A stretch of DNA of 7,043 nucleotides. Source: Actinomycetota bacterium. Lineage in GTDB: Bacteria > Actinomycetota > CADDZG01 > WHSQ01. Position numbers and translations under genes: made by a program. Positions 1 through 5,197 of the stretch are shown piece after piece. Under the pieces are notes generated by a model, which worked only from the letters and a program-made list of their open reading frames with translations, was not told the DNA's origin and did not search any database. The stretch is from assembly GCA_019348445.1 (NCBI GenBank), contig JAHWJK010000086.1, positions 1 to 7,043 of the forward strand, in the 5' to 3' direction. The number at the start of each line of letters is the position of its first letter. The first letter of the stretch is position 1.

Positions 1-266
1 GCCAGAAGGTCGTCGTGAGTGATCGGAGGGCCGTCCCTGTGCTCGAGAGCTTCCGCGGGAACGTGGACCAGAACGGGCATCACGCCGCCCGAGAGAAGCA
101 GGCGCACGATGCGTTCGTCGGCCGGCTTCTCGACGAAATCCGTGCACGTTGGACACGAGAAACCGTAGGTGTTCGAGGTCTTGTTTCCACCGATGCGCAG
201 CAGGATGTCCTCGGCCGTGAGATCGACCTCTCCGCAGGCGGGGCACGTTGCTTTGATGGTGGTCAT
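1..266 (-). CDS. Small zinc-ribbon protein, partial (3' end beyond left edge)
   Basis: Reading the minus strand from the ATG at 266-264 gives 88 codons with no stop before the window edge. The protein begins MTTIKATCPACGEVDLTAED. Two CxxC knuckles are visible, Cys8/Cys11 and Cys38/Cys41, spaced as in a four-cysteine zinc ribbon. After the second knuckle come a short basic stretch (EKPADERIVRLLLSGG) and an acidic end (ITHDDLL). The layout matches small conserved actinobacterial zinc-ribbon proteins that I recall without a proven function, so no gene symbol is given. A good Shine-Dalgarno (GGAAGG, 6 nt before the ATG) supports the start. It is divergent from the histidine kinase gene, with 142 bp between them. 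A role in DNA, RNA or protein binding is inference from the zinc ribbon only. The plus-strand reading of this region (15-272) has no such motifs and is a shadow. Confidence 0.8.
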   Translation of the reverse strand, partial: MTTIKATCPACGEVDLTAEDILLRIGGNKTSNTYGFSCPTCTDFVEKPADERIVRLLLSGGVMPVLVHVPAEALEHRDGPPITHDDLL

Positions 267-272
267 AGCTAA

Positions 273-278
273 CCTTCC
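273..278 (-). promoter_or_regulatory. Shine-Dalgarno of the zinc-ribbon gene
   Basis: On the minus strand the bases GGAAGG lie 6 nt upstream of the ATG at 266. This is close to the anti-SD complement at an ideal distance. It decides the start and supports this edge-truncated gene as real. Confidence 0.7.
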
Positions 279-337
279 ACGGTTCCTTGTTTGGCCTTCG
301 GTCTTCTATCGGCCTCAGACCAGCCGGGTTTAGCCAA

Positions 338-386
338 GTGCCCGAAATACGTACCGGTGACCGCCTATCACCGCTCAACCGGGCAC
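338..386. repeat. Nested inverted repeat, possible operator or leader hairpin
   Basis: The outer arms GTGCCCG (338-344) and CGGGCAC (380-386) are perfect reverse complements. Inside them are inner arms CGGTGA (355-360) and TCACCG (368-373) with a 7-nt spacer, also perfect, forming a 19-bp dyad centred at 364. The element lies 22 bp before the kinase start and 71 bp before the zinc-ribbon start. It could be a DNA operator for a dimeric regulator or, if transcribed, a two-part stem in a leader. Seven- and six-base arms can occur by chance in GC-rich DNA, so the functional reading is inference. Confidence 0.4.
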
Positions 387-408
387 ATCTGCGGGTCGAT
401 TAATAGTC

Positions 409-2481
409 ATGCCCGTATTCGCGCGCGCTCGCGCCAAGCTTCCGAAGTCCCCCGCTAAGTGGCGATCCGGACTGGAGGCAGCGCTCACCGTGAGCGATAT
501 CGCCGCGTCTGCTGCACCGCTCCCCGAAGCCGTTCAAGCGATGGTGCAAGCAGCAACGTCGATGCTGGGGGCGGAGCACTGCTCGATCATGTTGCTCGAG
601 GACGACGGAGTCACGCTCGTTCTCGTCGCCTCGTACGGCCTCCCCACCGAAGTCGAGATCGGTCACACGCTGCGCGTGGGCGAGAGCATCGCGGGGCGCG
701 TTCTCGTGACGGGCAAGCCGCTGCTCTTGGGCGAAGTCGACCATGACGCATTCGAGAACTTCGTTCCGAAGTCGCGGAGGATCTCGTCGAGCATCGTCGT
801 TCCCTTGCGCGTCCACGGGCGCGCGATCGGCGTCTTGAGCCTGGCGACATCGGCGCCCGCGACGAGCTTCGACGAAGACGATCTGCGTCTCGGGCAGATG
901 TTCGCCGACCAAGCCGCGGCGCTGATCTACCGAGCGAAACTCCACGAGGAGGCCGAGCATCGCTCGTCCGACCTGCTCGCTCTTGTCGAGGCGAGCAAGG
1001 GTTTGCTGGGGGCTCTCGACGTCGAGTCGTTGTTGCAAAGCGTCCTCGACGGAGGGACTCGCTTGGCAGGTTCATCAGAAGGTTTCGTTGCGCTGTTCGA
1101 CAGTGACTCGGCGTCGATATCACGTGGTGTGTTCCGCGGCTTCGACAAGGAGCAGATCCGTTCGCTGCTCGACCACGACGAGGTCGTGCGCGCGATCGAA
1201 AACGTAGACATCGCGATCTTCCGTGCCGAGCGGGGCCTCGACTCACCGACAACAGCCGCGGTCGGCTTGCGTACCGGCGACGGAACGAGAGGCGTCCTCG
1301 TCCTCATGGCAGATCCCGAGCTGATCGACGATCGCCGGCACCTCCTCAAGGCTTTCGGCCAGCAATGCAACACCGCCATAGGGGCCGCCGAACTCCACAC
1401 CGAGATGGAGCGGAAAGAGTCGGAGGTCTCTTCGATCATCCAGAGCATCCCGAATCCGATCATCTTGGTAGACGCCCACGGCAAGCTCGCCGGCATAAAC
1501 CCGGCGGCAGAACAGATCTTTGGGATCTCGGGCTCGTTCAGCGGCGGGACGGAGATCACGGGAGCGCTGGGCAACGAGGAGGTGGAACGACTCCTCACGG
1601 GAAAAGGCGACCTCCAAACCGAGGTGATCGCAGGAAACCCTGCCCGGACTTACAAGGCGCGCGTCCGGGACGTCCGCGTACCGGGCGCACCGATGGGCCG
1701 CGTTCTAGTCATGGACGACGTCACGACCGAACGGGACGCTGCCCAAACGCAGCGCGACTTCGTCGCGATGATCGGACACGAGCTGCGCACACCGCTCACG
1801 ATCATCAAAGGGTTCGCACGCACGATGCTGCGGCGCATCGGATCGGTTTCGAGCGACGACATCGGCGAGGCGCTGAGAACCATCGATGGACGGGCCAACC
1901 AGCTCGAACGATTGATAGAGGACTTGCTCTACGTCTCGAAGATCGAGACGCGAGAAGCGTCGTTGCGGATCGAGCAGGTCGACATCCAACAGCTCGCAGC
2001 GACGGTTGCGAAAGACATCATCGAGGATCACGTGGGTCGTGAGGTACTCCTCGACATCCCGCCGGGACTCGTGTGGGCGTGCGATGAAACGAAGGTCGGA
2101 TTGATCCTGCGCCATCTGATCGACAACGGCCTGAAGTACTCGGACGCGCCTGCCCCGGTTGTCGTCCGAGCCTCGGACGAGGGCGACGAACTGCGCCTCG
2201 ACGTCATCGACAAAGGCATCGGGATCGTGTCGTCGGACATCCCCGGGATCTTCGAGCGTTTCCGCCAGGTCGACGGCTCCGCGACCCGGTCGCATGGTGG
2301 AACCGGCGTCGGGCTCTACCTGTGCGCGCAACTCGCGCGGATGCACGACGGAGAGATCTGGGTCGATTCGACATGGGGCAAGGGGTCGAGCTTCGGCTTC
2401 TCGCTCCCCCGCCGAGCGATCACGAGCGACGTCGTGCGGATCACGTCGAGCGAGGACGCGGGTATCAACCGAGGCGCCTAA
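409..2481 (+). CDS. Soluble sensor histidine kinase (GAF-GAF-PAS-HisKA-HATPase_c)
   Basis: A 690-residue two-component sensor kinase that should autophosphorylate on histidine and pass the phosphate to a response regulator. Approximate domain order: GAF 38-177, including a conserved-looking core with IAGRVLVTGKPLLLGEV; a second, degenerate GAF-like region 190-330; PAS 338-440 (SIIQSIPNPIILVDAHGK); HisKA 448-515 with H-box FVAMIGHELRTPLT and phospho-acceptor His457; HATPase_c about 555-668 with N-box Asn573 (HLIDNGLKYS), G1 box DKGIGI from Asp601, F box FERFRQ and G2 box GGTGVGL at 630-636. All catalytic boxes are intact. No signal peptide or membrane segment is seen, so it is cytoplasmic and senses an internal cue, unknown. 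No receiver or response regulator gene is adjacent, so it is an orphan within this window. The ATG at 409 is the only usable start before the GAF helix. It lacks a Shine-Dalgarno. A GTG at 490 preceded by GGAGG is an alternative, but it would cut into the helix leading into GAF. Confidence 0.93.
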   Translation: MPVFARARAKLPKSPAKWRSGLEAALTVSDIAASAAPLPEAVQAMVQAATSMLGAEHCSIMLLEDDGVTLVLVASYGLPTEVEIGHTLRVGESIAGRVLVTGKPLLLGEVDHDAFENFVPKSRRISSSIVVPLRVHGRAIGVLSLATSAPATSFDEDDLRLGQMFADQAAALIYRAKLHEEAEHRSSDLLALVEASKGLLGALDVESLLQSVLDGGTRLAGSSEGFVALFDSDSASISRGVFRGFDKEQIRSLLDHDEVVRAIENVDIAIFRAERGLDSPTTAAVGLRTGDGTRGVLVLMADPELIDDRRHLLKAFGQQCNTAIGAAELHTEMERKESEVSSIIQSIPNPIILVDAHGKLAGINPAAEQIFGISGSFSGGTEITGALGNEEVERLLTGKGDLQTEVIAGNPARTYKARVRDVRVPGAPMGRVLVMDDVTTERDAAQTQRDFVAMIGHELRTPLTIIKGFARTMLRRIGSVSSDDIGEALRTIDGRANQLERLIEDLLYVSKIETREASLRIEQVDIQQLAATVAKDIIEDHVGREVLLDIPPGLVWACDETKVGLILRHLIDNGLKYSDAPAPVVVRASDEGDELRLDVIDKGIGIVSSDIPGIFERFRQVDGSATRSHGGTGVGLYLCAQLARMHDGEIWVDSTWGKGSSFGFSLPRRAITSDVVRITSSEDAGINRGA

Positions 2482-2489
2482 GCGCCTTT
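2472..2489 (+). terminator. Short hairpin over the histidine kinase stop codon, weak terminator candidate
   Basis: Arms AGGCGC (2472-2477) and GCGCCT (2482-2487) pair perfectly with a 4-nt loop (2478-2481) that contains the TAA stop of the kinase. A short T run (2487-2489) follows. The stem is only 6 bp and the T tract only 3 nt, so it is a weak intrinsic terminator at best. It is still the only such signal after the kinase. Confidence 0.35.
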
Positions 2490-2493
2490 CATC

Positions 2494-2528
2494 TGCACCC
2501 AATGGTTCTCTCACGACCATTCCGTGCA
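2494..2528. repeat. Two-part inverted repeat (hairpin) between kinase and secreted-protein gene
   Basis: Outer arms TGCAC (2494-2498) and GTGCA (2524-2528) flank inner arms AATGGT (2501-2506) and ACCATT (2516-2521). Both pairs are perfect. They are separated by a symmetrical CC/CC internal loop and capped by a 9-nt loop. The 35-nt element stands just behind the hairpin over the kinase stop. No T tract follows, so it is not a classical terminator. It could be an operator for the downstream gene or a U-tract-free terminator or RNA-stability stem. Confidence 0.45.
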
Positions 2529-2544
2529 AGAGAAACCCCCCTGT

Positions 2545-2572
2545 GAACTTTTCGGGATCTGAACCGGTCTTA
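2545..2572 (+). promoter_or_regulatory. Possible ECF-sigma-type promoter of the secreted-protein gene
   Basis: GAACTT at 2545-2550 and GTCTTA at 2567-2572 resemble the -35 (GGAAC-like) and -10 (GTC-like) elements of extracytoplasmic-function sigma factors. There are 18 nt between GAAC and GTC. If so, transcription would start near 2579, exactly at the second in-frame ATG, giving a leaderless mRNA. That would explain why neither candidate ATG has a Shine-Dalgarno. The match is by eye to short motifs and could be chance. Confidence 0.3.
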
Positions 2573-3523
2573 ATGGATATGCGGACCGGAATCGTGACCC
2601 TTCTCGCCGCCGTCCTCCTCGGGGTGACGCCGGCCGCGGCGGGCGGCGGTAACTGGATCGACTACGAGGATCAGTACAACGCGGTCGGGTCGTCGGTAAA
2701 CATCGACGCGTACTTCGCCACCCGTAACGAGACCAAGGATCGGGCCGAGGCGCCGTACTACGTGTACCTCGAAAGAGTCACCGGCCCTGACTTCCATTGG
2801 GATCTACCCACCGTCGGCGATCCCAACGTGTATCGCATCGCCCCCGTCACGATCCATTGGACGGGCAACGCCAGCACGATGAGTGCCTCATTCGAGGTCC
2901 CCGACGTGCCGTATGGACGCTACGCGATGTCGATCTGCGATCTGGAATGCGAGCACACTCCCGGCGCCAGCTTGACGCCCGCCTATACGACTGGGTACTT
3001 CTCGATCGTCGGTACCGGCGCCGAGGCCGCGGCCCTGACAAAGGTCGATCGTCTCCAGAACCGCCTCGTGACGTCGCGCTATCGCGAACGCCGGGAAGAT
3101 CGCAGGGCTGAGAAGAAATTCACCGCCGAGCTGGCGGCTCAAGCGACCGATGAAGACGAACTGCGCTCCGATCTCGACGCGACGCGGGAGAAACTGAACG
3201 CGGCTCGGGTGGCAGCCACTGCCGCTGTCGAGGAAAGAGATGCGGCCCGGATCGCAGTGGGCGTCGCGCTGGTTCTGTTCGTGCTGTTGCTCACCGGTGC
3301 CGCGCTTCGATCGCGGCGGCGAGGGCGCGGGCTCGCTGCTGGAGGCTCTCAGGTTCGGGATTCCGGCAGTCGCTCCCCAACTGCAGCATCAGGGTCGCCA
3401 TCCACCGATCCCCGCCGGCGATCATGGTCACCTTCCGCCACCCGTCGTCCAGCTCGTACGAGTTCTCGACCGGGTAATAGTCCTCGAACCACCGAGCAGC
3501 CGCGGGAGAGATCTCGAGGGTGA
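2573..3523 (+). CDS. Secreted, membrane-anchored protein with coiled coil and Arg/Ser/Pro-rich C-terminal tail
   Basis: A 316-residue protein of unknown function with clear topology. A signal peptide (residues 1-23: Arg4, hydrophobic core, AAA before Gly24) is followed by an extracytoplasmic domain of about 24-150. This holds a Cys pair, Cys122/Cys126, in GRYAMSICDLEC, a pattern resembling actinobacterial surface proteins that carry a conserved GxY...C...C motif (from memory, unnamed). A charged helical, probably coiled-coil segment spans 156-226, then one transmembrane helix at 227-245 and a stop-transfer RSRRRGR. The expected orientation is domain outside, tail in the cytoplasm. The last 71 residues are rich in Arg, Ser and Pro and are encoded antisense to the end of pafC; the coding overlap starts within the transmembrane helix at residue 240. 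The start may be ATG 2573 or ATG 2579. Neither has a Shine-Dalgarno, and both give a usable signal peptide. It follows the kinase by 91 bp on the same strand and converges on the paf operon. It could be a cell-envelope sensor or partner of the kinase, but that is only a guess from position. Confidence 0.75.
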   Translation: MDMRTGIVTLLAAVLLGVTPAAAGGGNWIDYEDQYNAVGSSVNIDAYFATRNETKDRAEAPYYVYLERVTGPDFHWDLPTVGDPNVYRIAPVTIHWTGNASTMSASFEVPDVPYGRYAMSICDLECEHTPGASLTPAYTTGYFSIVGTGAEAAALTKVDRLQNRLVTSRYRERREDRRAEKKFTAELAAQATDEDELRSDLDATREKLNAARVAATAAVEERDAARIAVGVALVLFVLLLTGAALRSRRRGRGLAAGGSQVRDSGSRSPTAASGSPSTDPRRRSWSPSATRRPARTSSRPGNSPRTTEQPRERSRG

Positions 3524-4253
3524 CGCTCGTCTCTCCTTCACCGGTAAAGGCTCCCTTGTAGCGTTCTGCATCGAAATCTTCGGGGACCTCGGCGGCATCG
3601 GACGTGATCTCCGCGACCTTCATCCGATCGAGCCGGAACATGCGTTCCTCGCCGCTCAGGCGGTCCCGCGCAACGAGGTACCAGCGTCCGAGTGCAGCGA
3701 TCAGCCCCCACGGGTCGACCTCTCTCTCGGTCAGTTCCCCGCGGGTAGCCGACAGGTACTCCAGCCTGACGCGACGTTTCCGCGACAGTGCATCCCGCAG
3801 CGTAGCCAGATGCTGCACCGGTGCCGGCTCGAACCGGACGCCGATCCGAGCGGCGTCGCCATCGACGCCGAGTGCCTTTCCGAGCTTGTCGAGCGCGCTC
3901 TTCAGCGAGCCCGCGTTGGCGAGATCGGGCAGCTCGGCGAGGGCCGTGGCGCCCGCATACAGCGAGAGCGCCTCGCCGGGCGTCAGTCGCAACGGCGCCG
4001 AGAAGTAATCCGCCATGTCGATATAGATCCGGTCTTCGTCGATCGAGACGTCGATCAGGTCGCCGGGGCCGTAACCGGGCAGCCCGCACAAGAACACGAG
4101 GTTCAGATCGTCGATCACGTCGCGCTTCGCAACGCCAAAACGATGCGACAGCTCGGTGACGGAAACCCCCGGGTTCTGGATCGCGTACGGGAGCATCAGC
4201 AGGATGCGGCCGAGGCGCTGGCCGAGGCGACCGGCGGTCGACTGGTCGCTCAC
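3291..4253 (-). CDS. pafC: PafC-like WYL-domain transcriptional regulator
   Basis: A 320-residue protein. The N-terminal winged helix-turn-helix (about 9-75) includes GVSVTELSHRFGVAKRDVIDDL. A WYL domain lies at about 140-215 with the namesake motif at Trp191-Tyr192-Leu193 (GRWYLVARD), followed by the basic stretch RMFRLDRM (204-211). A C-terminal WCX-like region runs from about 240 to 315. In mycobacteria PafC pairs with PafB, and the complex activates DNA-damage genes at LexA-independent promoters; published work ties WYL-domain binding of single-stranded DNA to activation. The start is GTG 4253, which gives a 4-nt GTGA overlap with the pafB stop and has a GGAG 5 nt upstream. The frame stays open far upstream, but that part is antisense-like shadow of pafB. 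It is the last gene of the operon here. Its final 233 bp are overlapped by the convergent secreted-protein gene, and tatA/tatC, which follow pafC in mycobacteria, are absent. Confidence 0.9.
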   Translation of the reverse strand: MSDQSTAGRLGQRLGRILLMLPYAIQNPGVSVTELSHRFGVAKRDVIDDLNLVFLCGLPGYGPGDLIDVSIDEDRIYIDMADYFSAPLRLTPGEALSLYAGATALAELPDLANAGSLKSALDKLGKALGVDGDAARIGVRFEPAPVQHLATLRDALSRKRRVRLEYLSATRGELTEREVDPWGLIAALGRWYLVARDRLSGEERMFRLDRMKVAEITSDAAEVPEDFDAERYKGAFTGEGETSVTLEISPAAARWFEDYYPVENSYELDDGWRKVTMIAGGDRWMATLMLQLGSDCRNPEPESLQQRARALAAAIEARHR

Positions 4254-5197
4254 GCGCTCTCCAGGAACGGCGACAGATGCTGCACCAGGCGGGCCCGTGC
4301 TTCGGCGGGAGCGACGATCTCGACGTGTTCGCCGAGCCCGATCACCCACGAGATCAGAGCGTCCAGCCTTGCGACCTTCATCGTGACCGTGCGACCGCCG
4401 TCGGCGTCGGTTGTCGTAGGTAATCCCGCGAGGTTCTGGTCGGCCCACCACGCCAGCGAGGCGTCGAAATGAACCGTCACGTCGGTCGTCTCTTCGCCGA
4501 TCTCCCACGGTTCGCCGCCGAGATGGCTGGCTGCGTCGAAGGATTCGGGGATCGTGTACGACTCTCCGGTGGGACGAACGTCGCCGGCGATCCGCGACAC
4601 CTTGAACGAGCGGACCGCATCGCGCGACACATCGCGGCCGACCACGTACCAGTTCCCGGTCCGATGCACCAATCCGTAGGGCTCGACGTAGCGGACCGAC
4701 GTCGAACCTTCTGCAGTCGAATAGTCGAAAGACACGGCCGCGCGGTCGAGCAACGCTCCGTAGAGGCTCCCTAACAACGGTTGTTCGGTTGCCATATCGG
4801 CACCCCACACGACGCGGGGGCCGTTCCATTCCGTGTTCGGTGCGTCGACCGAAAGCTTCATCAGGCCCGACTCGGCCACCCGCTGTCCTCCGAGAACCGC
4901 ACTCGCGGTCAGCCGCAACGCGGCGAGCTCGTCCGGTTCCAGGTCGAGCTCCGGGAGGTAGTACTTGTCCTTCGGGATGATGTAGCCGTCGACGTCGGCA
5001 CCGGGCACCGGCCTCACTTCCAGCGGGATCCCCATCGTTCGCAGCGCTTCCTTGTCGCGCTCGAACGAACGCCGGAACGCGTCGTGGTTCGGCTGGTCGT
5101 ATCCGGCGATCTTCTGACGGATATCTTCCGCCGACATCGGCCGCTCGGTATCGAGCAACGCCGCTATCAGGTTGATGAGTCGCTCGATGCGTCTCAT
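4250..5197 (-). CDS. pafB: PafB-like WYL-domain transcriptional regulator
   Basis: A 315-residue protein that starts MRRIERLINLIAALLDTERP, the usual opening of a WYL-regulator winged helix-turn-helix (about 1-75, with an FRRSFERDKEALRTMGIPLE wing region). A WYL domain sits at about 140-205 with the motif as Trp183-Tyr184-Val185 (GNWYVVGRD) and FKVSRI after it. A C-terminal WCX-like domain runs from about 235 to 312. It is expected to act with PafC as the DNA-damage-responsive activator described in mycobacteria; the assignment of B versus C rests on gene order and sequence. The ATG at 5197 overlaps the DUF3866 stop as ATGA, so translation is probably coupled. A loose AAGGGA about 11 nt upstream is the only SD-like signal. 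The stop overlaps the pafC GTG by 4 nt. The two paralogues side by side suggest an obligate heterodimer made in equal amounts. Confidence 0.9.
   Translation of the reverse strand: MRRIERLINLIAALLDTERPMSAEDIRQKIAGYDQPNHDAFRRSFERDKEALRTMGIPLEVRPVPGADVDGYIIPKDKYYLPELDLEPDELAALRLTASAVLGGQRVAESGLMKLSVDAPNTEWNGPRVVWGADMATEQPLLGSLYGALLDRAAVSFDYSTAEGSTSVRYVEPYGLVHRTGNWYVVGRDVSRDAVRSFKVSRIAGDVRPTGESYTIPESFDAASHLGGEPWEIGEETTDVTVHFDASLAWWADQNLAGLPTTTDADGGRTVTMKVARLDALISWVIGLGEHVEIVAPAEARARLVQHLSPFLESA
4257..4262 (-). promoter_or_regulatory. Shine-Dalgarno of pafC inside the end of pafB
   Basis: On the minus strand GGAGAG ends 3 nt before the GTG at 4253 (GGAG core 5 nt away). It lies within the last codons of pafB and fixes the pafC start at the overlapping GTG rather than anywhere in the long open frame upstream. 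Confidence 0.6.

Larger units (their letters stand above)
267..408. promoter_or_regulatory. Divergent intergenic region between zinc-ribbon gene and histidine kinase gene
   Basis: This 142-bp gap separates two divergently read genes and must hold the promoter of each, unless the kinase is transcribed from elsewhere. I could not call convincing -35/-10 pairs on either strand. A short AT-rich patch (GATTAATAG, 398-406) sits just before the kinase ATG at 409, with no Shine-Dalgarno there. The centre of the gap is occupied by the nested inverted repeat at 338-386. Confidence 0.5.

Noticed and set aside
15..272. Plus-strand 85-residue open frame at the left edge
   Set aside because: It is opposite the zinc-ribbon gene, which has CxxC pairs and a Shine-Dalgarno; the plus-strand translation shows no motif.
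300..321. GGTCT/AGACC inverted repeat in the divergent intergenic region
   Set aside because: Arms of 5 bp with a 12-nt loop are too weak to separate from chance.
400..1038. Minus-strand 212-residue open frame within the kinase
   Set aside because: Antisense of the GAF region; Arg/Gln-rich and without recognisable features.
1705..2529. Minus-strand 274-residue open frame opposite the kinase core
   Set aside because: It is the mirror of the HisKA/HATPase_c coding sequence, and Asp/Arg-rich as expected from reverse reading.
2159..2572. Upstream extension of the secreted-protein frame into the kinase gene
   Set aside because: It gives Ser/Arg-rich shadow sequence out of frame with the kinase, and a clean signal peptide begins only at ATG 2573/2579.
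3240..4472. Long plus-strand open frame (410 residues) opposite pafC
   Set aside because: Stop-free antisense frames are common in GC-rich genes. No domain motif, no SD and no sensible start; pafC on the other strand explains the sequence.
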